Of a stretch of 59,653 bases of DNA, positions 1 to 8,861 are shown one piece after another. The notes below the pieces were generated by a model. The model did no database searches. It was not told where the DNA came from and worked only from the letters and a program-made list of their open reading frames with translations. Position numbers and translations under genes: made by a program. Source of the stretch: Thermoproteota archaeon (lineage in GTDB: Archaea; Thermoproteota; Nitrososphaeria_A; Caldarchaeales; Calditenuaceae); NCBI GenBank assembly GCA_030550235.1, contig JAUQPU010000005.1, positions 29,910 to 89,562 of the forward strand, read 5' to 3'. Within the stretch, counting starts at the first letter, position 1; every line of letters starts with the position of its first letter.

Positions 1-111
1 CTCGACGCCCTCAAAACCCATTCCTGCCACGGCCTCAAGCGTCTTGAAAAAGTCCCTAGAACACTCATCCCTCACAGAGTATAGCTGCAGCGCAACTCTC
101 GGTCTACCCAA
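1..111 (-). CDS. Sugar phosphate isomerase/epimerase, N-terminal 37 residues (cut by window edge)
   Basis: Reading the minus strand from a TTG at 111 gives 37 open codons to the window edge. They include VALQLYSVRDE and, near the edge, AGMGFEGVE. This LQLYSVRD...GMGxEGVE layout is the usual first beta-strand and helix of TIM-barrel sugar phosphate isomerase/epimerase (AP-endonuclease-2 fold) proteins. A stop lies five codons upstream of the TTG, and a purine-rich GAGGGTG sits about 7 nt before it, so this start is the only reasonable one. The gene lies just downstream of the MFS gene on the same strand. The substrate cannot be inferred. Confidence 0.7.
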   Translation of the reverse strand, partial: MGRPRVALQLYSVRDECSRDFFKTLEAVAGMGFEGVE

Positions 112-163
112 GCGTGCACACCCTCAAGCAGAAGAGAGGCCTAAGACGCACTTAATATTGTCT

Positions 164-1468
164 TCAACCCATCCCCAGCTCCTCAACGGTTCTATTAGCC
201 GTCTCCACTCCACGCAGAGCCCACGCCACGGTAGCTGCAAGTCCAGCGCCCCAGAGGAGGACTGAGGCGGCAAGGAACTCAGATGCCGAGAGTATGTTCT
301 GGGTGAAGACTACTGCCGCTCCGCTGACTCCCGTCAGGCCTGTTAAGACGCCCACCATCGTCGCCCTTATACCAGTGGGGAAAAGCTCGCTCTGGAGTGC
401 GCTCACCGAGCCCCACGCCCACTCCGAGAAGATTAGACACGCGAAAAGGGCTGCATAGAAGTATATAGGCTGCCCAACCGTGTGTGTGAGGTGGACTAGG
501 GCTGCTAGGGCTGTTCCGAGCAGGAATGAGAGAAGGATTGATAATCTCCGGCTCCTGTCGATTAGTGGCCAGAGAAGTAATGCGCCGACTGAGGCCCCCA
601 AATTCGCCACGAAGATTACCATCGGCGCAGACTCAACACCAAAGGCGAAGCCCCGAGCGTAGGGTGCATAATAGGCCATCATTCCATAGGTGACGTACTG
701 GGATATGGTTACAACGGTGAGGATTGTGAAGCGTTTGATAAAGCCAACCCCCACACCAGCAGATTTCCCCTCGTGGTCTTCCAGCGACGGGTTTGGGGAG
801 GGATGAGGGGCTCCAAACCCTATTACGATTTTCAGGGCCTCCTCCCTCCTGCCTACGTGTAGTAGCCACCTCGGGGACTCAGGCATAGCAAGTCTAATCA
901 GTGCCACGAGGCCCAGCGTAGCCATCGCCGAGAGGAGAATATACTGTGCCTGAATGAGTGGATCCGAATATATCGACTGAAAAACAAGCGCCGCACCAGC
1001 GATGGCCGCGCTCCCCACGTTCCAGAAGTTGGTAGAAAGCAGTATCGCCTTCCCCCTATGCCTGGCTGGGACAATCTCAGCCAATGCAGCATAGGATGCT
1101 CCATAATCTCCGCCGACGCTGAAGCTTAATAGAGATGTGAGGGCCCAGACCGCGACGGGCTCTCTGTAGAGGAGGAAGAGGAGGCTAGTTGATACGGCCT
1201 GTATTGAGTTTATGAGAATGAGGCAGAGCTTCCTTCCCCGCTTGTCCGCCAAGTACCCAAAGAAGATTGAGCCAGCCGTCTCTGCAGCCAAGTTGGATAC
1301 GAAGATCGGTACCGCGAGCTCTGGGGCGATGATGGCAGCTATCAGAGGCGCTATAGCAAAGACTACCCCGTCAAGGAGATAGTTTAGTGAGGCTGCGGTA
1401 AAGAGGTACCAGTGGGGACGCCTCCACCCGGCGGATTCCAAGATAGCAGAGATGCCTCCGCTGGCCAA
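164..1468 (-). CDS. MFS transporter
   Basis: This 434-residue polytopic membrane protein has about 12 hydrophobic segments. It carries the MFS loop 2-3 signature as GYLADKRGRK (about residues 71-80), and PESPRWLL after TM6 is typical of the sugar/organic-anion porter branch of the superfamily. It would move a small solute across the cytoplasmic membrane by secondary transport. The start is a TTG at 1468. A TATA-like element sits about 26 nt upstream, so the gene may have its own leaderless transcript although it follows two TenA-family genes. The TenA neighbours make a thiamin precursor a possible substrate, but this is guilt by association only. Confidence 0.85.
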   Translation of the reverse strand: MASGGISAILESAGWRRPHWYLFTAASLNYLLDGVVFAIAPLIAAIIAPELAVPIFVSNLAAETAGSIFFGYLADKRGRKLCLILINSIQAVSTSLLFLLYREPVAVWALTSLLSFSVGGDYGASYAALAEIVPARHRGKAILLSTNFWNVGSAAIAGAALVFQSIYSDPLIQAQYILLSAMATLGLVALIRLAMPESPRWLLHVGRREEALKIVIGFGAPHPSPNPSLEDHEGKSAGVGVGFIKRFTILTVVTISQYVTYGMMAYYAPYARGFAFGVESAPMVIFVANLGASVGALLLWPLIDRSRRLSILLSFLLGTALAALVHLTHTVGQPIYFYAALFACLIFSEWAWGSVSALQSELFPTGIRATMVGVLTGLTGVSGAAVVFTQNILSASEFLAASVLLWGAGLAATVAWALRGVETANRTVEELGMG

Positions 1469-1493
1469 TCCTCTCAGGCTCCCTGGGTTTAGA

Positions 1494-1502
1494 CTATATA
1501 AA
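1494..1502 (-). promoter_or_regulatory. TATA-like box before the MFS gene
   Basis: On the minus strand the bases read TTTATATAG, 26-34 nt upstream of the TTG start. This is the usual archaeal TATA-to-start distance for a leaderless mRNA. No BRE can be assigned with confidence. Confidence 0.45.
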
Positions 1503-1518
1503 CGGAGTTATAACATGC

Positions 1519-2199
1519 TTATGGCCATGGATTAAAGGGCCAGCCCACACCACGATAGGCATGGTCCCAGAAGAGATACTCGTATATCGCTGAGATCCTG
1601 AAGTATAGCGCCGCTTCCTCCAGATGAGGCTCAGCCACGCCAACAGCCAAGGGGTCGGCGAGCCCAACCACAGCATTCACAGTCTTCTCATACTCTGGTG
1701 AGGAATAAGTGCTTATCCAGCGGCTATATATCTCGACTGGTGAGCCCCTCTTTAGCAGCTCCTTCCCAACCTCCAAGTATATCCAGAAGCATGGGAGAAC
1801 CGCAGCTAGGCCCGTCAGGAAAGACTTCTCATAGACTGCAGCTATGAGGAAATCTGTGTAGGCCCGGTTGATGGGTGATATCTGGTACTCCTTCAACTCT
1901 GTAATCCCTATTCCCCACTCTTTGAGGAGAAACTCGTGCAGGTATGCGCGCTCAACTGAGAGTGCATCATGCGCTGCAGAGATTAGCTTGAGGGAGATCT
2001 CGTCACTCGGCGCCTTGGCACCCAAGACAGCCAATGCCCTCGAGAACCTACTCAAGTAGAGCGCGTCCTGAATAACGTATTCTTTAAAGACTTTCATGTC
2101 GAGGCTTCCATCCGTCAGCCCAGATAAGAAGGGGTGCGCTAGTATGGAGTTGTAGACATCCTTTACTCCCAGCCATAATCGGTCCTTGAAGCCTGGCAT
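1519..2199 (-). CDS. tenA: TenA family aminopyrimidine aminohydrolase (thiaminase II type)
   Basis: This 226-residue protein has the all-helical heme-oxygenase-like TenA fold. It keeps the TenA_C catalytic set: Asp45 in the YVIQD motif, Cys137 in VLPCFWIYLEVG, and Glu207 in IYEYLFWDHAYR. Family enzymes hydrolyse aminomethyl-hydroxymethylpyrimidine for thiamin salvage. Length is normal. The ATG at 2199 has a good GAGAGGG ribosome site and starts 7 nt after the stop of the upstream TenA paralogue, so the two are almost certainly co-transcribed. The MFS gene follows. The cysteine makes this copy the likely hydrolase of the pair. Confidence 0.88.
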   Translation of the reverse strand: MPGFKDRLWLGVKDVYNSILAHPFLSGLTDGSLDMKVFKEYVIQDALYLSRFSRALAVLGAKAPSDEISLKLISAAHDALSVERAYLHEFLLKEWGIGITELKEYQISPINRAYTDFLIAAVYEKSFLTGLAAVLPCFWIYLEVGKELLKRGSPVEIYSRWISTYSSPEYEKTVNAVVGLADPLAVGVAEPHLEEAALYFRISAIYEYLFWDHAYRGVGWPFNPWP

Positions 2200-2206
2200 A
2201 TCCCTC

Positions 2207-2851
2207 TCACCCGCTGTAGATGGCGTCCCAGAAGCTGAGCTCGTAGCTCTGAATCATCCTAGCAGCCATCCGGGCCCTCTCCTCGACACCCGGCAAATAT
2301 CTCTCGATGATTCTAGCTCCCTCTTCCTCTATCCATGCCGGCGGCTGGGCAAAAGCGTTCAAGAAGCCTGTAGACTTTACGCTGTAATTCTTCTTCAAGG
2401 CAGATGCGAGCCTCCCACATGCTTGGCCCCAGACTGGTAGGTTCACAATGAGAGCGGCTACCTGCTCGGCAGTGCTGGCATACAGCGCAAGCCAAGCCAA
2501 GTAATGAGTATAGGAGACTGCTGCCGGGAGTATTCTCAAACCACTGAGGCCTCTGAAAGGCACCTCCAGCTCCTCTCCAAGTTTAATGAGCTGCTGGAAG
2601 GCCATCAGATCCCCCTCTTGGAGCCGCGAGAGGTACTCAGCCTCATCCGAGTTTGAGGCCCTGCTAACCATGAGGGCCAAGCTTCTCAAATCATGATAAA
2701 CGATGTAGTACTGATTTTCCACGAAGAGCCTCAACTTCTTCTTAGGTAGGAGGCTGCCCTCCGCCTCGCTCAGATAGGGATGCTCCTCGACACGCCTGTT
2801 GAGCTCCTGAAGCTCTCTACGAAGCTCCTCGATAAACGCGCGGCCTCTCAT
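2207..2851 (-). CDS. TenA/PqqC-like helical-bundle protein (second paralogue)
   Basis: This 214-residue protein has the TenA layout: EEHPYL near residue 25, VENQYYIVYHDLR around 45-60, and SYELSFWDAIY at the C-terminus holding the conserved Glu. The position of the catalytic Cys of TenA_C is occupied by VNLPVWGQACG, where the residue after LP is V, so it resembles the TenA_E or divergent branch. The function is uncertain: it may hydrolyse a related pyrimidine, or it may be a partner of the downstream TenA. It is the first gene of the tenA-like/tenA pair. Confidence 0.72.
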   Translation of the reverse strand: MRGRAFIEELRRELQELNRRVEEHPYLSEAEGSLLPKKKLRLFVENQYYIVYHDLRSLALMVSRASNSDEAEYLSRLQEGDLMAFQQLIKLGEELEVPFRGLSGLRILPAAVSYTHYLAWLALYASTAEQVAALIVNLPVWGQACGRLASALKKNYSVKSTGFLNAFAQPPAWIEEEGARIIERYLPGVEERARMAARMIQSYELSFWDAIYSG

Positions 2852-2945
2852 GGAGTCTTACTTTCTCTCAGGCATATTTAATTTGGCTGATAAGCCACTG
2901 ATACCAATCACCGATAGACCAACCGGTCCTATGGAGTTGATACAC

Positions 2946-2954
2946 TTATATATA
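2946..2954 (+). promoter_or_regulatory. TATA-like element in a divergent promoter region
   Basis: TTATATATA lies in the 144-nt gap between the divergent TenA-like gene and the SSB gene, about 42 nt before the SSB start codon. The near-palindromic element could in principle serve either strand. The distance to the plus-strand start fits a short leader. Confidence 0.4.
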
Positions 2955-2995
2955 GGGGCCTCCTTCATAATGCGTCATAAAGTGGTTGGAAAGGT

Positions 2996-3433
2996 TTGGA
3001 AAGGATAGATAAGATAGAAAGCCTAACTCCGAACTCTCGAAACGTAAACGTCGTCGCTAAGGTCGTCTCGAAGAGCGAGCCCCGCTCTGTAGGAAGCCAG
3101 TATGACCAGAGCCAGCACCAACTCGCTGAGTCACTCATAGCCGATGAGACAGGAGCAATACAGCTAGTGTTATGGGATGAGAACATCGACAAGGTAAGCG
3201 AGGGAGATACTGTTAAGATCTCGAACGCGTTCGTGAAAGTTTTCAGGGGTAAGATGCAGCTGAACTTAGGAAGGTATGGAAAGCTGGAGAAAACAGACGA
3301 GGAGCTCGGCAACGTGAATGTCGAGAACAACCTGTCTGAAAAGACGGTCTATGAGGGCTCTGCGAGGTCTGGGGGCGCCAGGAGGCGGGGCTGGTCTCCT
3401 AGGGGGCCTCGCGGTAGATTCGGCAGCGAGTAA
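2996..3433 (+). CDS. ssb: Single-stranded DNA-binding protein, crenarchaeal SSB type
   Basis: This 145-residue protein has one OB fold (about residues 8-100) and a flexible Gly/Arg-rich tail (GGARRRGWSPRGPRGRF) ending in an acidic residue. The order VNVVAKVV ... DETGAIQLVLWDE ... GDTVKISNAFVKVF closely matches the Sulfolobus-type SSB. It binds exposed single-stranded DNA during replication and repair, and the tail is the usual protein-contact site. The start is a TTG at 2996, because no ATG or GTG precedes the first strand in this frame after the stop at 2978. Confidence 0.88.
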   Translation: MERIDKIESLTPNSRNVNVVAKVVSKSEPRSVGSQYDQSQHQLAESLIADETGAIQLVLWDENIDKVSEGDTVKISNAFVKVFRGKMQLNLGRYGKLEKTDEELGNVNVENNLSEKTVYEGSARSGGARRRGWSPRGPRGRFGSE

Positions 3434-3438
3434 AAACC

Positions 3439-4731
3439 TCACTCAAGGGGCTCAACTAGGAGCAACTTGTTTTCATAACCCACAACTTTTATTGTCTGAT
3501 TTGCTTTAACAGGCTTTAGCGCCTTTGCTCTCCTATACTCGCCAGCTACGACTACATATCCTATCTTGCCTGCGTCTATATCATCAACCGACCTACCAAT
3601 ACTAGCCGTCGGAGCCAGCTCGTATGACTTCTTTCTGACCACTCTCAGAACCTTAAAGAGGACGTAGGCTGTTACGCCCCCTCCGAAGATTGCCACCAGG
3701 CCGATAGCCAACTGAAGCTCGTTCAACCACTCCTGCGACACGTATACCACCCCCGGCGGAGCCCTAACTATCAGAATCAGTCCCAAGGACAATAAGATAA
3801 TCCCACCTATCATGGCGGCCATTATCCCTCCGGAGTGGAACTCATAGAGTATGAGCACCGCCCCCAGCACTAGGAGTGCGAGGCCTGCCCAGTTTAGATT
3901 GAACCCCTGCCCAACAAGCCCCAGAATTACCAGTACAGCCCCCACAAGCTCTGCTCCAAACCCGGGCGAAGAGAGCCCCACAATAAGTATCAACACTCCT
4001 AGAGTCAGAAGCAAGCCAGAGACCAATGGGTCGCTTAAGAACTGGAGTACCTGAACCCTTACGCCAGGGTCCACCCTCACAAGCTCTGCACCCAGCGTCT
4101 TGATTACCCTCTCGCCGTAGATGGTTTTCACAACAGAGCCGTCAACCTTCTTCAATAACTCATTGACATCTGCGGCAACCACCTCTATAACTCCATGCCT
4201 CAAAGCTGCTTCAGGGCCCAAGTTGTCATTATGTGTAACGAACCGAGCTGCCTGTGTCTCGTTTCTACCATGCAGCCTGGCCATGGTCTTCATCTTCTCG
4301 ACGAGAAAATTGATTAGCTTGCTCTCGTTAGTAGGGACGCCGTCCACCACAGGCTGGGCTGAGCCTATAGTCGTGTAGGGGGCCATTGCGGCTAGGCTCG
4401 AGGCCATGAGGATGTATGTCCCCGCCGATAGAGCCTGGCCACCGGGCGGATAGACATATACTATTACTGGAGTTGAAGAGTTTAGCATTGCGTCTATTAT
4501 CTTGAATGTCGAGTCGCCTAATCCGCCGAAGGTATCTATAGTTATCAGGACGGCGTTGTAGCCTTGGGCCCCCTCCAATGACGTGACAATGTACTCAGCA
4601 GTAGCGGGTGATATGGTTCCTGAGACGCTGAGCCACATTATCTCTCCCTGCCCTTCCCCTAGAGGTGCGAGTAATGAAAGATAGAGCATTAATATGCCCA
4701 ATGAAATCGCGGTCTTAGAACTTGTCTTCAA
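3439..4731 (-). CDS. nfeD: NfeD-type membrane-bound serine protease (1510-N class)
   Basis: This 430-residue protein has a signal/anchor at residues 8-25 and a ClpP-like protease domain to about residue 215. Four to five membrane segments follow (about 228-335), with a C-terminal NfeD OB-fold domain (about 370-430). The catalytic dyad known from the Pyrococcus 1510-N protease is visible as Ser102 in LSAGTYI and Lys148 in EKMKTMARLHGRN. It cleaves the hydrophobic tail of stomatin-like partners. The stomatin homologue lies 10 nt upstream in the same operon, the classic nfeD-stomatin pairing involved in membrane quality control. Confidence 0.92.
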   Translation of the reverse strand: MKTSSKTAISLGILMLYLSLLAPLGEGQGEIMWLSVSGTISPATAEYIVTSLEGAQGYNAVLITIDTFGGLGDSTFKIIDAMLNSSTPVIVYVYPPGGQALSAGTYILMASSLAAMAPYTTIGSAQPVVDGVPTNESKLINFLVEKMKTMARLHGRNETQAARFVTHNDNLGPEAALRHGVIEVVAADVNELLKKVDGSVVKTIYGERVIKTLGAELVRVDPGVRVQVLQFLSDPLVSGLLLTLGVLILIVGLSSPGFGAELVGAVLVILGLVGQGFNLNWAGLALLVLGAVLILYEFHSGGIMAAMIGGIILLSLGLILIVRAPPGVVYVSQEWLNELQLAIGLVAIFGGGVTAYVLFKVLRVVRKKSYELAPTASIGRSVDDIDAGKIGYVVVAGEYRRAKALKPVKANQTIKVVGYENKLLLVEPLE

Positions 4732-4741
4732 GACCTATAAG

Positions 4742-5542
4742 CTATTTCTTCTCACCCTGTTGTGAGACGCCCCTAGTAACGCCGATTAGACTTCCTAGCG
4801 AGCCGCCACCCTCTGTCACAATTATCAGGTTCCTCTCCCTAGCAATCTCTGTCCATGTCTGAAGCTCCCTCAGCCGCATGGCCAAGGGGTTAGTTGCGTA
4901 GGCGGCTGCAGCGTCGGCCATCTTCTGGGCTGCGAGGAGCTCGCCCTCAGCAATTATAATCCTGCTCCTCTTCTCTCTCTCAGCCTCAGCCTGCTTAGCC
5001 ATCGCCCTCTGCATAGACTCAGGAATCACCACATCTCTAATCGAGACGTTCGTAACCTTAATACCCCAGGGCTCAGTGGACTCGTCAAGAATTATCTGTA
5101 TCCTTTTATTCAGCTCGTCCCTCCTAGCTAGGAGGTCGTCCAGCTCCACCTGCCCTATAACATCCCTCAGGGTCGTCTGAGCCAATAGGCTAGTCGCGAT
5201 CTGGTAGTCTTTCACCCTCAAGACGGCAGCCATCGGGTCCTCTACCCGCATATAGACAACCGCATCCACATCCACTGTCACATTATCCTTAGTCACGATG
5301 CGCTGCCTCGGAACATCAAAAGTAAGTATCCTCAGGTCGATGATTCTGGGCTGGTCAACAATCGGTATCAGGAGTACAAGGCCGGGCCCTTTCACCCCTA
5401 TAACCCTTCCCAGTCGGAAAATAATCACCCTCTCATACTCTCTTATAATCCGGATGGCTGAAGCCAGGAGTATTATTAGTATCAGGGCGAGTAGGATTAG
5501 GCCTATTACTGTTCCGACACCGACCTGGAGTGTGAGAACCAT
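4742..5542 (-). CDS. SPFH/stomatin-like membrane protein
   Basis: This 266-residue protein has one N-terminal membrane helix (about 10-30), then the SPFH/band-7 domain (REYERVIIFRLGRV to about residue 190). A helical Ala/Glu-rich coiled-coil segment follows (KQAEAEREKRSRI...), with a short C-terminal hydrophobic stretch. Stomatin homologues oligomerise in the membrane and are the substrate of the 1510-N protease encoded next to it. The start is an ATG at 5542, and it is the first gene of the pair. The intergenic region to ileS is divergent. Confidence 0.92.
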   Translation of the reverse strand: MVLTLQVGVGTVIGLILLALILIILLASAIRIIREYERVIIFRLGRVIGVKGPGLVLLIPIVDQPRIIDLRILTFDVPRQRIVTKDNVTVDVDAVVYMRVEDPMAAVLRVKDYQIATSLLAQTTLRDVIGQVELDDLLARRDELNKRIQIILDESTEPWGIKVTNVSIRDVVIPESMQRAMAKQAEAEREKRSRIIIAEGELLAAQKMADAAAAYATNPLAMRLRELQTWTEIARERNLIIVTEGGGSLGSLIGVTRGVSQQGEKK

Positions 5543-5672
5543 TCCAACTTTTTATTGCTTGGGCCATGCTCTTAAATGTTTTCACAACACTGTTTCTTGA
5601 CTGCTGGCCCTCGCCGAAGGTGTTTAAAAGACTAAATATCGAACTTTATCAACAATCCAAGTAGGTCGAGAA

Positions 5673-8600
5673 ATGTACGCACTCCCACCACGCTACGACT
5701 TCAGGCGTGTAGAGGAAGAGGTGGCCAGGTTCTGGTCAGAGAATAACATCCAGAAGAGGCATATGGAGATGAATAAGGGCGCCCCCATCTTCTCCTTCCT
5801 TGAAGGGCCGCCGACAGTCAACTCATACATGCATATCGGTCATGCTAGGGGGCGGGTGTATAAGGACATAGTTCTAAGGTATCAGACTATGAAGGGGTTT
5901 GACGTTTGGCGGAGAGGTGGCTGGGATTGCCAAGGTCTGCCAGTGGAGCTGGAGGTTGAGAAGAAGCTCAACATCTCTAGCAAGAAGGATATCGAGCTTA
6001 TCGGGATGGAGAGGTTTGTCGAGGAAGCGCACCGCCTAGTTGACTACTATATTGGCGAGTGGAGAAAGGGTTCTGAACGCCTCGGCCTCTGGCTTGACTA
6101 CGACGCCGCCTACCAGACGAGAGACGAGAAATACATGGAGCATGTATGGCATCTGCTGAAGAAGTGTTATGAGAGTGGCGACCTAGTCGTCAGCTTTAAG
6201 GTGGTGCCCTTCTGCCCCAGGTGCGAGACACCGTTATCCTCGCACGAGGTCGCACAGGGATACGAGGAGGTTGAGGACTACTCAATCTATGTCAAGTTCC
6301 CAGTAGAGGATGATGTAAAGAAATGCCTTGTAATCTGGACTACAACTCCGTGGACTCTCGCCGCTAACGAGGCTGTGGCTGTCAACCCAGAGGAGGATTA
6401 TGTGGAGCTGGAGGTGGGTAAGGAGAGGCTTATCATCGCGGAGAAGCTGCTGGAAAGTGTCTGCTCAAATGCCGGAATAACTGGCTACCGTGTCGTGAAT
6501 AGATTCACGGGGGGCAGCCTCGTTGGCTTGAAGTACATTCACCCCTTAGGAACTGAAGTAGGCGCGCATGGAAGCCACCAGCCACCGGCCCACACAGTAC
6601 TTCCAGCAGAATTCGTCTCGATGGAAGAAGGTACAGGCCTAGTCCATATTGCTCCAGGTCATGGGCCTGAAGACTTCGAGCTCGGCAAGAGGCATGGGCT
6701 TCCAGTATTCTGCCCTATAGGGACAAACGGCGTCTTCACAGAGGAGGGCGGGAGGTTTGCAGGGCTGAGCTACAGGGAGGCGGCAGAGCTTGTAATAAAA
6801 ACGCTCAGTGAGAAGGGACTCCTTCTAAAGGAGGGTAGGGTCATCCACACGTATCCGCACTGCTGGAGGTGCGGAACTCCTCTAATCTACCTGACAAGCC
6901 GGCAGTGGTTCTTGAGGATTGATAGGATAAAGAGGCTGATGATTGAGGAGAACGCGAAGGTTAAGTGGTATCCTGTCTGGGCCGGGCAGAGTAGGTTTGG
7001 GGAGTGGCTTGAGAATGCAGAGGACTGGTGTATCTCGAGGACAAGGGTTTGGGGAACCCCACTTAATATATGGACCTGCAGTAAGTGTGGTAGCACGCGG
7101 GCAGTGGGCTCAAAGGCGGAGCTAGAAGAGGCTGAAAAGAAGCCAACCCCCATCAAGATGCATAGGCCTTGGGTCGACAGGGTTGTTTTCAGGTGTGGAA
7201 AGTGTGGGGGTGAGATGTATAGGGAGCCCTTTGTACTCGATACCTGGCTCGACTCCGGCGTGGCGCATTTCGCTAGCGTAGACTGGCTGCGCGACAAGAG
7301 GCTATTCGAAAGACTCTTCCCCTACGACTTCATCACCGAGGCTATAGACCAGACTAGGGGCTGGTTCTACACGCTCCTCTTCACATCCGCCCTGATGTTC
7401 GGGCGCGCACCCTACAAAACAGTGCTTAGCCAGAACTTCGTCCTAGACAAGTATGGGAAGAAGATGTCTAAGAGTAGGGGAAACGTGCTATGGGCCTCTG
7501 ACGCGATGGATAATTGGGGGGTGGATAACGTCAGGCTCTACCTTGTCAGCAAGGCGCAGAGCTGGGAGACCATAAACTTCGACCCAGATGAGGTTAAACA
7601 AATCAACCAGGCCCTTAACATACTCTGGAACGTAGTCTCTTTTGCGAAGACCTACTTCGACCTAGACAGATACGACCCTGTGAAGGAGACGGTCTGGGCG
7701 ATGCTGGGCTACGCTGAGCCTGAGGACAGGTGGATTCTCTCTAGGGTAAACACGCTGATAAGGTATGTGACCTCCAACATTGAGAGGTTTGAGATGCATG
7801 AGGCTGCGAGGAGTCTCCTGAACTTCATAGTCGAGGATCTGAGCAGGACCTATGTCAGGGCTGTTAGGAGGAGATTCTGGATTGAGGAGAGGACACCGAA
7901 GAAGATAGCAGCCTATGCTGCTCTACACTATGTCCTGAGAAAACTCCTCCCGGTCCTCTCAATCTTTACTCCATACATCTCCGAATACCTCTACCAGCGG
8001 CTTAAGACAGTTGATGATCCAATAAGTGTCTGTCTAGTCAAGTGGCCTAGGCCGGACGAATCCCTCATAAACCCGGAGATTGAGGATCAGATGCAGGTCG
8101 CAGAGGATGTCATAACCGCGACGCTCAACGCCAGGAATCGCGCTAGGAGGAAGCTCCGATGGCCGCTAAGGCGAATAATCATCTCGCCCAACTCCCCTCG
8201 CGCCAAGAGCTCTGTGCAGGCCTTGAGGTCGTATATTGAGAGGATGACGAACAGCTTCTCTGTGGAGGTGCTTGAGGTGGGTCAGAAGCCATCTGAGGTC
8301 TTGAGGAAGCTTGTGCCGAATCCTGCGCGGCTGGGTCCGAGGGCTGGGAAGAGGCTTCCACTCGTCTCTGAGGCTTTGTCAAGGGTCCGTGTAGGTGAGG
8401 TACAAGACCACGTCGCTAGAAGTGGGCGATATTCATTGGTCCTAGGTGACGGCTCAATATTCGAGATTCTTGATGGCGATTTCCAGGTCGTGGAGGAGCT
8501 TCCAAGCCACCTCGTGGAAGGTGAGGGAAGATTTGTCCGTGTCTATATCGATGTTTCAGAGGATGAGAGGCTGAGGTCACTCTCCCTCGCCAACGAGGTA

Positions 8601-8858
8601 ATCAGGAGGATTCAGGTTATGAGGAAGGAGCTCAACCTCGAGATTGTTAAGGAGGTTCCATGCGTCGTTTCCATCGAGCCGCAGTCAGTCCAAGAAAGTC
8701 TTAAGCCTCTTATCGAGTACATAGAGGAGGAGACGAGGACGAGGATTAGCCTCGGCCTTGGCCGCGACTTCGGTGGAAGAGTGTATAAACGGGAATGGAC
8801 ACTTGAGCAAGCTGCTCTCTCAGTCGCTATGCTGTTAGAGGAGGGTAAGAACGAGTAG
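5673..8858 (+). CDS. ileS: Isoleucyl-tRNA synthetase
   Basis: This 1061-residue class I aminoacyl-tRNA synthetase charges tRNA-Ile. It has the HIGH motif at residues 54-57 and the KMSKS loop at about 597-601. Between them is the CP1 editing domain (TTTPWTLAANEAV, and GTGLVHIAPGHGPEDF with the conserved editing Asp). Zinc-knuckle pairs are CPRCETPLSSHE, CWRCGTPL and CSKCG/CGKCG. The C-terminus carries the anticodon-binding domain plus an extended tail, usual for archaeal and eukaryotic-type IleRS. Length is normal. It is followed after 3 nt by the RIO2 gene. Confidence 0.98.
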   Translation: MYALPPRYDFRRVEEEVARFWSENNIQKRHMEMNKGAPIFSFLEGPPTVNSYMHIGHARGRVYKDIVLRYQTMKGFDVWRRGGWDCQGLPVELEVEKKLNISSKKDIELIGMERFVEEAHRLVDYYIGEWRKGSERLGLWLDYDAAYQTRDEKYMEHVWHLLKKCYESGDLVVSFKVVPFCPRCETPLSSHEVAQGYEEVEDYSIYVKFPVEDDVKKCLVIWTTTPWTLAANEAVAVNPEEDYVELEVGKERLIIAEKLLESVCSNAGITGYRVVNRFTGGSLVGLKYIHPLGTEVGAHGSHQPPAHTVLPAEFVSMEEGTGLVHIAPGHGPEDFELGKRHGLPVFCPIGTNGVFTEEGGRFAGLSYREAAELVIKTLSEKGLLLKEGRVIHTYPHCWRCGTPLIYLTSRQWFLRIDRIKRLMIEENAKVKWYPVWAGQSRFGEWLENAEDWCISRTRVWGTPLNIWTCSKCGSTRAVGSKAELEEAEKKPTPIKMHRPWVDRVVFRCGKCGGEMYREPFVLDTWLDSGVAHFASVDWLRDKRLFERLFPYDFITEAIDQTRGWFYTLLFTSALMFGRAPYKTVLSQNFVLDKYGKKMSKSRGNVLWASDAMDNWGVDNVRLYLVSKAQSWETINFDPDEVKQINQALNILWNVVSFAKTYFDLDRYDPVKETVWAMLGYAEPEDRWILSRVNTLIRYVTSNIERFEMHEAARSLLNFIVEDLSRTYVRAVRRRFWIEERTPKKIAAYAALHYVLRKLLPVLSIFTPYISEYLYQRLKTVDDPISVCLVKWPRPDESLINPEIEDQMQVAEDVITATLNARNRARRKLRWPLRRIIISPNSPRAKSSVQALRSYIERMTNSFSVEVLEVGQKPSEVLRKLVPNPARLGPRAGKRLPLVSEALSRVRVGEVQDHVARSGRYSLVLGDGSIFEILDGDFQVVEELPSHLVEGEGRFVRVYIDVSEDERLRSLSLANEVIRRIQVMRKELNLEIVKEVPCVVSIEPQSVQESLKPLIEYIEEETRTRISLGLGRDFGGRVYKREWTLEQAALSVAMLLEEGKNE

Positions 8859-8861
8859 TAG

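Noticed and set aside
2855-2875. CTGAGA on the minus strand near the TenA-like start, suggesting a TPP riboswitch
   Set aside because: Only this hexamer is present, about 15-20 nt before the start codon. The rest of the riboswitch, including the ACCTGA-type helix, does not follow.
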